A stretch of 56,141 bases of DNA from Terriglobales bacterium (GTDB lineage Bacteria; Acidobacteriota; Terriglobia; Terriglobales; Acidobacteriaceae). The position numbers were made by a program, and so were the translations under genes. Below the pieces are notes generated by a model. It was given only the letters and a program-made list of their open reading frames with translations, ran no database searches and was not told the origin of the DNA. This document shows, in pieces, positions 40,493 through 48,985 of the stretch. Numbering within the stretch: the stretch's first letter is position 1; the number at the start of each line of letters is the position of its first letter. The DNA is taken from the NCBI GenBank assembly GCA_035457425.1, contig DATIBR010000103.1:1-56141 (forward strand), written 5' to 3'.

Positions 40493-41779
40493 ATGGCGAG
40501 CCTGTTCCCCTTTCGCGCGCTGCGCTACGACCCCGAGCGCGTCCGGGTGGCCGACGTCGTCACCCAGCCCTACGACAAGATCACGCCCGCGATGCAGGAG
40601 CGGTACTACGCCGCCAGCCTCTATAACCTGGTGCGGATCGTCCTGGGGAACCCCCGCATCGAGGGCGACTTGTACCGGGCGGCGGCCCAGCACTTCACTG
40701 ACTGGCGGGCCAACCGCATCCTGAAGCGCGACGCCGAGGCCTCGGTCTACCCCTACTCGCAGACGTTCACGGCGCCCGACGGGAAGACGATGGAGCGGCG
40801 CGGCTTCCTCGCCCTGGGGCGCCTGCACGACTACGAAGAACGCGTGGTCTACCGCCACGAGCAGACGCTATCGGCGCCCAAGGCCGACCGCCTGAACCTG
40901 CTGCGCGCGACCAAGGCGCACTTCGAACAACTGTTCTTCCTCTACAGCGACCCGCAGCACGAGGTGGAAGCGCTGCTGTTCGGCAACGGCGACGTGCCGC
41001 AGGTGCAACTGACTGACGAGTACGGCGTGCTGCACCGTTTCTGGTGCAACTCGGAGGCCGACGCCATCGCCCGCGCGCAGTCGCTCATGGCCAACAAGAA
41101 GCTCATCATCGCCGACGGCCATCATCGCTACGAGACCGCGCTCAACTACCGCAACGAGCGGCGTGAGGCAGCCGCCAAGCCGGACGCAGACGCCCCCTAC
41201 GAGCGCGTGCTGATGACCTTCGTCAACCTGGACTCGCCCGGCCTGGTCATCCTGCCGACGCATCGCGTGGTCCACGGCCTGGCGATGTTCGACGCGGAGC
41301 AGTTGCTGCGCGGCGCCATGCGTTACTTCGAAGTCGAGCCGCTGCCGCCCGAACTGGATGCTGCCGGCGCGAGCAAGGCGCTCGCTCCCGGCAAGCGCGG
41401 AATGCGTTTCGTCGCGTTCTGCAGCGAGCGCAACTTCCTGTTCACCGCGCGCCCGGAATCGCTCGGCGAGTTGCTCTCCGGGCTGTCCCCGCGCCAGCGC
41501 GAGCTCGACGTCGTGGTGCTGCACCGCGTCCTGCTGCAGAAGGTCCTGGGCATTTCGGAGGAGGCCATCCGGGAGCAGCGCAACCTCGCCTACCTGCGGG
41601 ACGCGGGCGAGGCGATGGCGCGGGTGCGCGGCCGCCAGGCCGACGTCGCCTTCCTGATGAACCCCGTGACCATCGAGCAGATGCGCGAGGTCGCGTTCGC
41701 TGGCGAGGTGATGCCGCAGAAATCCACCGACTTCTACCCCAAGCTGCTGAGCGGGTTAGCGATCTATGCGCTCGAGTAA
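40493..41779 (+). CDS. DUF1015 family protein
   Basis: Cytoplasmic protein, 428 residues (usual for DUF1015), with no known biochemical function. Diagnostic segments: FPFRALRYDPERVRVADVVTQPYD, SLYNLVRIVLG, SVYPYSQTF, and LIIADGHHRYETALNYRNERR. LMTFVNLDSPGLVILPTHRVV and VAFLMNPVTIEQMREVAFAGEVMPQKSTDFYPKL complete the family pattern. The amidase gene overlaps its last 14 nt. Start at ATG 40493 (MASLFPFRAL). In other bacteria DUF1015 genes often sit near serine or phosphoserine metabolism; here the neighbours are cell-wall genes. Confidence 0.88.
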   Translation: MASLFPFRALRYDPERVRVADVVTQPYDKITPAMQERYYAASLYNLVRIVLGNPRIEGDLYRAAAQHFTDWRANRILKRDAEASVYPYSQTFTAPDGKTMERRGFLALGRLHDYEERVVYRHEQTLSAPKADRLNLLRATKAHFEQLFFLYSDPQHEVEALLFGNGDVPQVQLTDEYGVLHRFWCNSEADAIARAQSLMANKKLIIADGHHRYETALNYRNERREAAAKPDADAPYERVLMTFVNLDSPGLVILPTHRVVHGLAMFDAEQLLRGAMRYFEVEPLPPELDAAGASKALAPGKRGMRFVAFCSERNFLFTARPESLGELLSGLSPRQRELDVVVLHRVLLQKVLGISEEAIREQRNLAYLRDAGEAMARVRGRQADVAFLMNPVTIEQMREVAFAGEVMPQKSTDFYPKLLSGLAIYALE

Positions 41780-43202
41780 GCCCCTCATCGCATTCGCGCT
41801 GGTGCTGTTGCTGCGTCCGGCGCTCGAGTCCGCCGACGAGCGGCGGTTGAGCGTCTTTTCGCCGCAAGGCAACTACGCCGTCGCCACGCTCGAGCGCGAG
41901 GGCCGCGCCTACATCGGGCTGCAAGAGCTGCTGGAACCCCTCGCCCATCCCGAGATCCAACACGAAGGCGGCCGTATCCGCGTGCGCGTTGGCCAGGTGG
42001 AGGCCGAGCTGCGCGCCGGCAAGTCGAAGGCGAAGATCGGGCGGGGCGAGATGGATCTCGGCGCGAAAGTGCTGGTGGAAGACGGCCGCGTCTATGTGCC
42101 GCTGCGCGGCGCGCCCGCGGTGCTCAGCCGCCTTGCGGGCATGGCGTCGGAGCTGCACGAAAGTTCGCGCCGCCTCATCGTCGGCGGCGCGGCGGTGCGC
42201 TTCACTGCGGAGCTGCGCCACGGCGAGACGCCCGCGCTCGTGCTGAACTTCTCTGCCCCGGTGAATCCTTCGATCGCGACCGAGCCTGGGCGGCTGCGGC
42301 TGGTCTTCACGCGCGACGCGCTCACCAGCGCGAGTGAGAACTTCAAGTTCGACGAGCCCAGCATCCCCTCGGCCAGCTACAGCGAGAGCGGCGGGGCGGC
42401 GGAGATCGACGTACACGCGCGCGTGCCGCTGATGGCGAATTTTTCCGACGGCGGACGCACCATCACCATCACCGCCGCGCCCGGTGGCGCACAGCCCGTC
42501 TCCGCGCAGGGACCGCAGGCGGGCGCCCCCGCCGGCGAACAGCCGCCGGGCGCTGAGACGCCGCTGCCGACCGGCAATGCGCCCACGCCGATGGTCGCCG
42601 GCCAGCCCCGGCAGCGCTACCTGGTGGTCATCGACGCCGCGCATGGCGGCGCCGATCCCGGCGCGAAGCTGAAGGACGGCTTGGAAGAGAAAGAGGTGGC
42701 GCTGGCGTTCGCGCGCCGCCTGCGAGCCGCGCTGGCCGACCGCGGCGTGGCCGCGCACCTGCTGCGCGACGGCGATTCCGCGCTCACCAACGAGCAGCGC
42801 GCCGCCGCGGCGAACAGCATGCACGCCACCATCTTCGTCACGGTGCACGCCGGCACGCCGGGAACGGGCGTGCGGCTGTACACCTCGATGCAGCCGGAAG
42901 CGGAGAACCGCCCGGCGGCGTTCTATCCGTGGGAGGCGGCGCAGGCGTTCTACATCCGCCCGAGCCGGATCGTGGCGCAGGCCGCGGTGGAGGAACTGGG
43001 CAAGCGCAAGGTCACGGTGCTGCTCATGCCGGCGAATGTGCGGCCGATGAACAACGTGGCGGCCGCGTCGCTGGGCGTGGAGCTGGCCGTGCCGCCCTCC
43101 GATCCGGACCGCGTGACCAACGCGCGCGCGCAGGACGCGATCGCCGCCGCCATCGCCGCCGGCATCGCCAACGCGCGCGCGGTGCTGGAGGCGCCGCAAT
43201 GA
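41766..43202 (+). CDS. N-acetylmuramoyl-L-alanine amidase (Amidase_3) with N-terminal copper-amine-oxidase-like domains
   Basis: Peptidoglycan amidase, 478 residues, exported (N-terminal RSSKPLIAFALVLLLRPALESA). Residues about 25-130 resemble AMIN/copper-amine-oxidase N-like beta domains (YIGLQELLEPLAHPEI, LGAKVLVEDGRVYVPLRG). Residues 140-240 are an AMIN-like beta-domain, then a Pro/Gly-rich linker. Catalytic Amidase_3: VVIDAAHGGADPGA (zinc His), KEVALAFARRL (zinc Glu), and IFVTVHAGTPGTG (second His). The distal catalytic Glu is likely in AASLGVELA. The stop overlaps the GerMN start as ATGA. Most likely acts in daughter-cell separation. Confidence 0.85.
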   Translation: MRSSKPLIAFALVLLLRPALESADERRLSVFSPQGNYAVATLEREGRAYIGLQELLEPLAHPEIQHEGGRIRVRVGQVEAELRAGKSKAKIGRGEMDLGAKVLVEDGRVYVPLRGAPAVLSRLAGMASELHESSRRLIVGGAAVRFTAELRHGETPALVLNFSAPVNPSIATEPGRLRLVFTRDALTSASENFKFDEPSIPSASYSESGGAAEIDVHARVPLMANFSDGGRTITITAAPGGAQPVSAQGPQAGAPAGEQPPGAETPLPTGNAPTPMVAGQPRQRYLVVIDAAHGGADPGAKLKDGLEEKEVALAFARRLRAALADRGVAAHLLRDGDSALTNEQRAAAANSMHATIFVTVHAGTPGTGVRLYTSMQPEAENRPAAFYPWEAAQAFYIRPSRIVAQAAVEELGKRKVTVLLMPANVRPMNNVAAASLGVELAVPPSDPDRVTNARAQDAIAAAIAAGIANARAVLEAPQ

Positions 43203-43783
43203 TGCCCCGCCACGTCATGATCACGGTCGGCGTGCTGCTAGTGGCGGTGTTCCTCACCGGCTTCTACGTGCTGCAGCTCAAGAAGACCGCGGAGCAGCAG
43301 GCGCAGCGCACCGACTCGCGGCCGGTGGCGCCGCCCGCCGCCGGTCCGGAAGAGGTGGTCACGCTCACCATCGCCTACGACGACGACGCGGTCTTTCGCA
43401 GCGTGAAGGTGTCGATGCCGGTGCCGCCGGAGAAGACCGAGCGGGCGCGCGAGGTGCTGCGCGCGCTCATCGCGGAATACACGCAGAAGCCCTCGCCGCA
43501 TCCGCTGGCGGAGGGCGCGGACGTGCGCGAGGTCTTCCTGGTCAACGATCTCGCCATCGTGGACCTGAACCCGGCGCTGGCGGATGCGCACCGCTCCGGC
43601 GCGTTCGTCGAGACGCTCACGCTCACCTCGATGGCGGCCACGCTGGCGCAGAACGTGCCGGGCGTGCAGCGCGTCCGCTTCCTGGTCGACGGCAAGGAGC
43701 GCGAGACGCTCGCCGGTCACGCCGACCTCATGGCCACCTACGACGTCAAGCAGATCCAGGAACTGGTGCGGGGGCTGCAATGA
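43199..43783 (+). CDS. GerMN-domain lipoprotein-like or membrane-anchored protein
   Basis: 194 residues: N-terminal membrane anchor MITVGVLLVAVFLTGFYVLQLK, short linker, then a GerMN domain (VVTLTIAYDDDAVFRSVKVSMPV; RAREVLRALIAEYTQKP; REVFLVNDLAIVDLNPALADAHRSGAFVETLTLTSM; NVPGVQRVRFLVDGKERETLAGHADL). In Gram-positives GerMN proteins are spore-germination factors; in non-sporulating bacteria the domain often travels with amidases and cell-wall genes, as here. It overlaps the amidase stop and the murI start by 4 nt each (ATGA), so the operon is tightly coupled. Likely a peptidoglycan-binding partner of the amidase (inference). Confidence 0.87.
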   Translation: MMPRHVMITVGVLLVAVFLTGFYVLQLKKTAEQQAQRTDSRPVAPPAAGPEEVVTLTIAYDDDAVFRSVKVSMPVPPEKTERAREVLRALIAEYTQKPSPHPLAEGADVREVFLVNDLAIVDLNPALADAHRSGAFVETLTLTSMAATLAQNVPGVQRVRFLVDGKERETLAGHADLMATYDVKQIQELVRGLQ

Positions 43784-44577
43784 AGCTCGGCGTGTTCGAC
43801 TCCGGCGTCGGAGGTCTCACGGTGCTGCGTGCGATGGTGAACCTCGTGCCGCAGGCAGACTACCTGTACTTCGGCGACACGGCGCGGCTGCCGTATGGCT
43901 CGAAGTCGGTCGAGACGGTGCGGAAGTATGCCGTCTCCGCCGCGCATTACCTGGAGCAGCACGGCGCCGAGATGCTGGTCATCGCGTGCAACACCGCCAC
44001 CGCGCTCGCGCTCGACGCCATCCAGAGCGCGGTGAAAGTCCCCGTGGTCGGCGTGATCGAGCCGGGCGCGGACGCCGCCGTTGCGGCGACGAGGAAGAAG
44101 AACGTGCTGGTCGTGGGCACCGAGGCGACCATCGGCAGCCATGCGTACAAGCACGCGCTCGAGAAGCGCGGCATGCGCGTCTACGAGAAGGCGTGCCCGC
44201 TGTTCGTCCCGCTGATCGAGGAAGGCTGGGCGGAGCACGACATCACCCAGCGTGTGGCGCACGTCTACCTCGACGAGTTCTTCCAGGATCACGAGAAGGG
44301 GCCCGACCTGCTGGTGCTGGGATGCACGCACTACCCGCTCATCAAGCGGATGCTGCGCGCCGTCGCGCCCTGGCGGGTGGAGATCGTGGACTCCGCCGAG
44401 GCCACCGCGGCCGTGGTCGCGAAGCAGCTCGAATCGTCCGGCTCCTCGCGACTCGCACCTCGCAGCTCGGAACTCAAGTTCTTTGCGACCGATTCGGTCG
44501 AGAAGTTCCGCAGGCTGGGCGAGCGCTTCATGGGACGGCCCATCGCGAACGTCGAGCACGTCGAGATGGAGCACTAG
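43780..44577 (+). CDS. murI: Glutamate racemase
   Basis: Cofactor-free racemase supplying D-glutamate for peptidoglycan, 265 residues. [14 protein letters not shown] (catalytic Asp region), [14 protein letters not shown], catalytic first Cys in [12 protein letters not shown] and second in [14 protein letters not shown]. The C-terminal linker ([19 protein letters not shown], about 217-235) is encoded by five imperfect 7-bp repeats at 44441-44475, yet the frame and the downstream motif [14 protein letters not shown] are intact. ATG overlaps the GerMN stop (ATGA). Fits the preceding cell-wall genes. Confidence 0.94.
   Translation: MKLGVFDSGVGGLTVLRAMVNLVPQADYLYFGDTARLPYGSKSVETVRKYAVSAAHYLEQHGAEMLVIACNTATALALDAIQSAVKVPVVGVIEPGADAAVAATRKKNVLVVGTEATIGSHAYKHALEKRGMRVYEKACPLFVPLIEEGWAEHDITQRVAHVYLDEFFQDHEKGPDLLVLGCTHYPLIKRMLRAVAPWRVEIVDSAEATAAVVAKQLESSGSSRLAPRSSELKFFATDSVEKFRRLGERFMGRPIANVEHVEMEH
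44441..44475. repeat. 7-bp tandem repeats inside murI
   Basis: Five imperfect heptamers of the form GCnnCTC: GCTCCTC, GCGACTC, GCACCTC, GCAGCTC, GGAACTC. They encode part of a Ser-rich linker in glutamate racemase. Confidence 0.7.
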
Positions 44578-44591
44578 GCCTCCGCGCCATT

Positions 44592-44597
44592 TACAAT
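44592..44597 (+). promoter_or_regulatory. -10 element of rph, near-leaderless arrangement
   Basis: TACAAT 8 nt before the rph ATG at 44606, in the 28-bp gap after murI. Transcription would begin at or one to two bases before the start codon. Confidence 0.5.
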
Positions 44598-44605
44598 CCC
44601 CTGCG

Positions 44606-45343
44606 ATGTATTACCGCTCCGACAATCGCGCCCCCGACCAGATGCGCCCGGTGAAGATCACGCCGGACTTCATCTCCACCGCCGAAGGCTCGGCGCTCAT
44701 CGAGGTGGGCAACACGCGCGTGATCTGCACCGCGTCGGTGGAGGAGAGCGTGCCCCACTTCATGCGGAACTCGGGGCGCGGCTGGGTGACGAGCGAGTAC
44801 GCCATGATCCCGCGCGCTACGCTCACGCGCACGCCGCGCGAAGTCGCGAAAGGGCGACCGAGCGGCCGGACGCACGAGATCCAGCGGCTCATCGGGCGCG
44901 CGCTGCGCACCGTGGTGGACCTGAACCGGCTGGGCGAGCGCACCATCTGGATCGACTGCGACGTCATCCAGGCCGACGGCGGCACGCGCACCGCGTCCAT
45001 CACCGGGGCGTTCGTCGCGCTGGGGCTGGCGCTCCAGAAGCTGGTGGAGGCGGGTACGCTGACGGCGGCGCCCATCCGAGATTTCGTCGCCGCGACCAGC
45101 GTCGGCATCGTGGAAGGCGAGGTGCTGCTCGACCTCGCGTACGAAGAAGACTCGCGCGCCGAGGTCGACCTGAACCTGGTCATGACCGGCGGCAAGCGCA
45201 TGATCGAGATCCAGGCCACGGCCGAGCAGCACCCGTTCGACGACGCGCAGCTCAAGAAGATGATGGACTACGCGCGCGCCGGCATCGAGACGCTGGTCAC
45301 CAAGCAGCAGGCGGTCTTGAGCGGACTGCTCCTCCGCCAATAA
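44606..45343 (+). CDS. rph: Ribonuclease PH
   Basis: 3'-5' phosphorolytic exoribonuclease trimming tRNA 3' ends, 245 residues (usual about 240). [15 protein letters not shown] opening, [30 protein letters not shown] with [27 protein letters not shown], and [24 protein letters not shown]-terminal [22 protein letters not shown] and [12 protein letters not shown]. All catalytic-site features are present, so the gene looks functional. ATG 44606. It runs into an intergenic palindromic element. Confidence 0.95.
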   Translation: MYYRSDNRAPDQMRPVKITPDFISTAEGSALIEVGNTRVICTASVEESVPHFMRNSGRGWVTSEYAMIPRATLTRTPREVAKGRPSGRTHEIQRLIGRALRTVVDLNRLGERTIWIDCDVIQADGGTRTASITGAFVALGLALQKLVEAGTLTAAPIRDFVAATSVGIVEGEVLLDLAYEEDSRAEVDLNLVMTGGKRMIEIQATAEQHPFDDAQLKKMMDYARAGIETLVTKQQAVLSGLLLRQ

Positions 45344-45365
45344 GCGCCGCTTCGATGGAAAACCC

Positions 45366-45436
45366 CCGAGCGCAGCGAGGGATCCCTGCCTGAAGGAAAC
45401 TTTCTCGTGAGGGCAAAGCTCCCTCGCGGCGCTCGG
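45366..45436. repeat. Dispersed palindromic element, copy A
   Basis: Imperfect inverted repeat of about 71 bp in the convergent gap between rph and the amidohydrolase gene. Outer arms CCGAGCGCAGCGAGGGA (45366-45382) and TCCCTCGCGGCGCTCGG (45420-45436). A second element of the same design is at 52388-52495: both share GAGGGATCCCT-like inner arms, TCGTGAGG in the centre and GCTCCCTCGC...CGCTCGG in the right arm. It could also act as a bidirectional terminator-like structure for the two convergent genes. Confidence 0.75.
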
Positions 45437-45457
45437 AATGTTGTTTGACCGAAGCCT

Positions 45458-46852
45458 TTACCGACCGGCGGCTCTCAGCTCGTTCTTGTACACCTTCCCG
45501 CCCTTCATCACCCACGGCACGTGCTCGAGCGTCTCGACCTTGGCGAGCGGGTCGCCCGTGACCGCGATCATGTCGGCGTACTTCCCGGCTTCGATGGAGC
45601 CGACCTCCGGCGTCTTTTTGACGTTGGTGATCAGGTCGGCGGCGCTGAGCGTCGCCGCGCGGATGGCCTCGGCCGGCGTCATGCCGTACTGCACCATGTA
45701 GTGGAACTGCTTGGCGTTGTCGCCGTGCGGATAGACGCCCGAGTCGGTGCCGAACGCCATCTTCACGCCGGCCTGCCACGCCTTCTTGAAATTGTCGCGC
45801 TGGAGCTGGCCGAGCGCGCGCTCCTTCTCGACCTTTTCCTGCGTCAGTCCGTGCTTCGGCGCCTCGTTGAGCAGGTAGTCGTCGTTGTAGATGTCCATGA
45901 CGAAGTAGGTGCCGTGCTCGCGCGCCATGCGGATGCCTTCGTCGTCGACCAGCGAGGCGTGCTCGATGGAATCGATGCCGGCGGTGATGGCGTCCTTGAT
46001 GGACTGCGCGCCGTGCGCGTGCGCCGCGATCTTGCGCCCGCCGACGTGCGCCGTGTCGGCGGCCGCCTTCAGTTCCGCGACCGAATACTGCGGAGCGCCG
46101 GGCTGGTCGCCGCGCGAAAGCACGCCTCCCGAGGCGCCGATCTTGATCACGTCGACGCCGTACTTTTCCTGCGCGCGCACCACGTGGATGACCTGGTCCA
46201 CGCCGTCGGCGAGGGAGTAGTCGCGCTCCTCCGGGAACATCATGACGCGGGTCTGCGGCGAGTAGTTGTTCAGGTCGCCGTGCCCGCCGGTGATGGAGAT
46301 CATCGGGCCGCTCGCAATGACGCGCGGCCCGGGGATGAAGCCCTCGGCGATCGAGTTCCGCAGGTCGACCGCGAGGAAGGGCGCCGAGCCGACGTCGCGC
46401 ACCGTGGTGAAGCCCGCCTCGAGCGTCTTCTTCGCGTGCACCACCGCGGCGAAGGCGGAGTTGAAAGGCGTGTCCTTGAAGTCGTACAGCTCGTCGTAGC
46501 GGTCGGCGCGCCCGCTCAAGTGCGTGTGGCAATCGATCAGGCCTGGGAGCAGCGTGGCGTTGCCCAGGTCGATGACTTCCGCGTTCTGCGCCTGGCCGGC
46601 GAGCTCCGCCGCGGGGCCGACGGCCTTGATGCGGTCGCCTTCGATGAGCACGGCCTGCCCGGTGCGGTACTGCCCGGCGGCGACGTCGAGCAGGCGCGCC
46701 GCTTTCACCAGCACGAGCCTGGGCGCGGGCTTTTCGGGCGCGCGCTCGGCGGCGCCGGTCTTGGCCGCGGGCTTTTCGGCCGGCTTGGTCTGCGCGAAGG
46801 CGGCGAAGGCGAGCAAACAGAGCGAAACCAGGAACACGAGCTTGCGGGACAT
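45458..46852 (-). CDS. Secreted amidohydrolase (Xaa-Pro/prolidase-like group)
   Basis: 464 residues, exported (SRKLVFLVSLCLLAFAAFA). Metal-dependent TIM-barrel hydrolase: LLPGLIDCHTHLSGRADRYDE (HxH), DVIKIGASGGVL (carboxylated Lys), KIAAHAHGAQSI (His), DSIEHASLVDDEG (His) and KMAFGTDSGVYPHGDN (Asp). Beta-sandwich halves flank it (VLIEGDRIKAVG and YADMIAVTGDPLA). Similar proteins hydrolyse dipeptides ending in Pro or imino acids. The substrate is not determinable. Convergent with rph, with copy A of the palindromic element between them. Confidence 0.88.
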   Translation of the reverse strand: MSRKLVFLVSLCLLAFAAFAQTKPAEKPAAKTGAAERAPEKPAPRLVLVKAARLLDVAAGQYRTGQAVLIEGDRIKAVGPAAELAGQAQNAEVIDLGNATLLPGLIDCHTHLSGRADRYDELYDFKDTPFNSAFAAVVHAKKTLEAGFTTVRDVGSAPFLAVDLRNSIAEGFIPGPRVIASGPMISITGGHGDLNNYSPQTRVMMFPEERDYSLADGVDQVIHVVRAQEKYGVDVIKIGASGGVLSRGDQPGAPQYSVAELKAAADTAHVGGRKIAAHAHGAQSIKDAITAGIDSIEHASLVDDEGIRMAREHGTYFVMDIYNDDYLLNEAPKHGLTQEKVEKERALGQLQRDNFKKAWQAGVKMAFGTDSGVYPHGDNAKQFHYMVQYGMTPAEAIRAATLSAADLITNVKKTPEVGSIEAGKYADMIAVTGDPLAKVETLEHVPWVMKGGKVYKNELRAAGR

Positions 46853-46917
46853 TGGGGGACTCTCTCTTGAAGGGTGTGCGGAACCGGAGATTCTAGCAGG
46901 AGCGCGCGCCAGTCATT

Positions 46918-46923
46918 TACAAT
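46918..46923 (+). promoter_or_regulatory. Candidate -10 for the LacD-type aldolase gene
   Basis: TACAAT 103 nt before the ATG at 47027. An in-frame ATG only 2 nt after the hexamer is too close and has no RBS. The leader of roughly 95 nt then carries an AGGAG RBS. Confidence 0.45.
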
Positions 46924-47026
46924 CCATGATCGTCACCCGCGGGGCGCGCATCTTGGATGTCCACGGCAACGCACTCGTGCCCGCTTACTCCCCGGCGCAC
47001 CCGCAACGAACACCCAGGAGAAGATC

Positions 47027-48037
47027 ATGAAACTCACACCAGGAAAACTCGCCGGCATGAAAGCCGTGAGCGACCCGCGCGGCGTGATCGCCGCCGCCGC
47101 CATGGACCAGCGCGGCTCGCTGCAGAAATCGCTCGCCAAGGAGAAAGGCGGCGACGTCGGCGACCGCGAGATGGAAGAGTTCAAGTCTCTGGTCACGGAA
47201 GTCCTGACCAAGCACGCGTCGGCCATCCTGCTCGATCCGGAGTGGGGCCTGCCCGCTTCCAAGAAGCGCGCCAAGAACGCCGGCCTGCTGCTCGCCTACG
47301 AGAAGACCGGCTACGACAAGACCGGCCCGGGGCGCCTGCCCGACCTGCTCGACGTCTGGTCGGTGAAGCGCCTGAAGGAAGCCGGCGCCGACTGCGTGAA
47401 GATCCTGCTCTATTACTCGCCGTTCGACCCGCAGAAGATCAACGACATCAAGCACGCCTGGGTGGAGCGCATCGGCGATGAGTGCCGCGCCAACGACATC
47501 CCGTTCTTCCTCGAGTTCGTCACCTACGAGGAAGGCGCGGACGAGAAGGGCCTGGAGTTCGCCAAGAAAAAGCCGCAGGCCGTCATCGGCTCGATGAAGG
47601 AGTTCTCCAAGGACCGCTACGGCGTCGACGTCCTGAAGGTCGAGATCCCCATCAACATGAAGTTCGTCGAGGGCGTGAAAGCCTACGGCGGCCAGAAGGC
47701 GTACGCGAAGCAGGACGCGATGAAGCTTTTCAAGGAAGCCGCCGCGGTCACGACCAAGCCGTTCATCTACCTCTCGGCCGGCGTCTCGAACGCGGAGTTC
47801 ACCGAGTCGCTCGAGCTGGCGGCGGAGTCCGGCGTGAAGTTCAACGGCGTGCTCTGCGGCCGCGCGACCTGGAAGGACGGCATCCCGGTCTACGCGAAGC
47901 AGGGCGCCGACGCCTTCCGCAAGTGGCTGGAGAGCGAAGGCGTGAAGAACATCAGCAACGTCAACGACCGGCTGAAGGCCGCCACGCCGTGGTACAGCAT
48001 CTACGAAGTCGAGGAGCCGGTGGGCGCGGGACGGTAG
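47027..48037 (+). CDS. Tagatose-1,6-bisphosphate aldolase-like (LacD family)
   Basis: 336-residue class I-type aldolase of the LacD/DeoC-like group, cleaving a ketose bisphosphate to glyceraldehyde-3-phosphate and dihydroxyacetone phosphate. LTPGKLAGMKAVSDPRGVIAAAAMDQRGSL, ILLDPEWGLPASKKRA, and DCVKILLYYSPFDPQKI with the likely Schiff-base Lys (K125 in DCVKIL). PFFLEFVTYEEGAD, DVLKVEIPINMKFVEG and FIYLSAGVSNAEFTESLELAAESGVKFNGVLCGRATWKDG. RBS AGGAG 6 nt before ATG 47027. The upstream in-frame extension is rejected. Without other galactose genes nearby, it may work in a general hexose route, perhaps as a fructose-bisphosphate aldolase substitute (inference). Confidence 0.88.
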   Translation: MKLTPGKLAGMKAVSDPRGVIAAAAMDQRGSLQKSLAKEKGGDVGDREMEEFKSLVTEVLTKHASAILLDPEWGLPASKKRAKNAGLLLAYEKTGYDKTGPGRLPDLLDVWSVKRLKEAGADCVKILLYYSPFDPQKINDIKHAWVERIGDECRANDIPFFLEFVTYEEGADEKGLEFAKKKPQAVIGSMKEFSKDRYGVDVLKVEIPINMKFVEGVKAYGGQKAYAKQDAMKLFKEAAAVTTKPFIYLSAGVSNAEFTESLELAAESGVKFNGVLCGRATWKDGIPVYAKQGADAFRKWLESEGVKNISNVNDRLKAATPWYSIYEVEEPVGAGR

Positions 48038-48064
48038 CGCCGGGGGTTCTGTTTGCGTTTCTCG

Positions 48065-48093
48065 AGGGCGCGGCTTCGGCCGCGCCCTTTCTT
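48065..48093 (+). terminator. Intrinsic terminator after the LacD-type gene
   Basis: Perfect 10-bp stem AGGGCGCGGC / GCCGCGCCCT capped by a UUCG-type TTCG loop and followed by TTCTTT. Confidence 0.92.
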
Positions 48094-48096
48094 TGG

Positions 48097-48102
48097 TAGG
48101 CT
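48097..48102 (+). promoter_or_regulatory. Candidate -10 of the MBL-fold gene
   Basis: TAGGCT 7 nt before the ATG at 48110, matching the short-leader spacing seen elsewhere, though the hexamer is weaker than TAnAAT. It directly follows the terminator of the previous gene. Confidence 0.35.
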
Positions 48103-48109
48103 CTCCACG

Positions 48110-48985
48110 ATGAAACGACTGCTCTGGCTGTTCCTGCTGTGCGCTTCCCTGCCGGCGTTCGGCGCGACGATGGAGGTCGTGCTGCTCGGCACCGGCTATC
48201 CCAAGCCCGATCCGGAGCGCGCCGGCCCGGCGACCGCGATCATCGTCAACGACAAGGTCTTCCTCGTCGACGCCGGCCGCGGCGTGATGATGCGCTATGC
48301 CGCGCTCAAACTGCCCTATACCAGCATCAAGGCCGTCTTCCTCACGCACCTGCACTCCGACCACATCTCCGGCCTGCCCGACGTCTTCACCACCACCTGG
48401 ATCTTCGACCGCAACACGCCGCTCGACCTCTACGGGCCCGAGGGCGCGCAGGGCGTCGCCGATGGGGTGCTCCAGATGTTCGCCGTCGACATCCCCATCC
48501 GCCGCGACCTCACCGAGTACAACCATCTCGACGGCGCGAAGTTCAACGTGCACACCATCAGCGAAGGCGTCGTGTACCAGGATGAAGACGTGAAGGTCAC
48601 GGCGTTCCTGGTGGACCATCCGCCCGTCAAGCCCGCCTTCGGATACCTGTTCGAAGGCGGCGGGCGGAAGATCGTGATCTCCGGCGACACGCGCCCGAGC
48701 GACAACCTGGTGAAGTACGCCAAGGGCGCCGACGTGCTGGTGCACGAGGTCTACGCGCCCGGCCGGTTCGAGAAGAACAATCCGCCCAAGGTCGCGGAGA
48801 ACCTGAAGCGCTATCACACGTCAGCGGAGCAAGTGGGCGAGGTGGCGGAACGTGCCGGCGTGAAGCTGCTGGTGCTCTCGCACATCGTCTCGCCCGAGCC
48901 GGAGTACGCCGCGCTCATCGAGCGCGACGTCAAGAAGCACTACAAGGGAAAATTCGTGCTCGGCAAGGACCTGATGCGCTTCTAG
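48110..48985 (+). CDS. Secreted metallo-beta-lactamase-fold hydrolase (RNase Z/arylsulfatase-like group)
   Basis: 291 residues with signal peptide MKRLLWLFLLCASLPAFG. MBL motifs: LLGTGYPKPDPERAGPA, VDAGRGVMMRYAALKL, LTHLHSDHISGLPDVF (HxHxDH), VDHPPVKPAFGYLFEGG and VISGDTRPSDNLVKYAKGAD, with late LLVLSHIV (His). The family is the ElaC/arylsulfatase-like group, which in exported members hydrolyses sulfate or phosphate diesters; the exported location makes tRNA processing unlikely. The stop lies in a CTAG shared with the opposing hydrolase gene. Confidence 0.88.
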   Translation: MKRLLWLFLLCASLPAFGATMEVVLLGTGYPKPDPERAGPATAIIVNDKVFLVDAGRGVMMRYAALKLPYTSIKAVFLTHLHSDHISGLPDVFTTTWIFDRNTPLDLYGPEGAQGVADGVLQMFAVDIPIRRDLTEYNHLDGAKFNVHTISEGVVYQDEDVKVTAFLVDHPPVKPAFGYLFEGGGRKIVISGDTRPSDNLVKYAKGADVLVHEVYAPGRFEKNNPPKVAENLKRYHTSAEQVGEVAERAGVKLLVLSHIVSPEPEYAALIERDVKKHYKGKFVLGKDLMRF

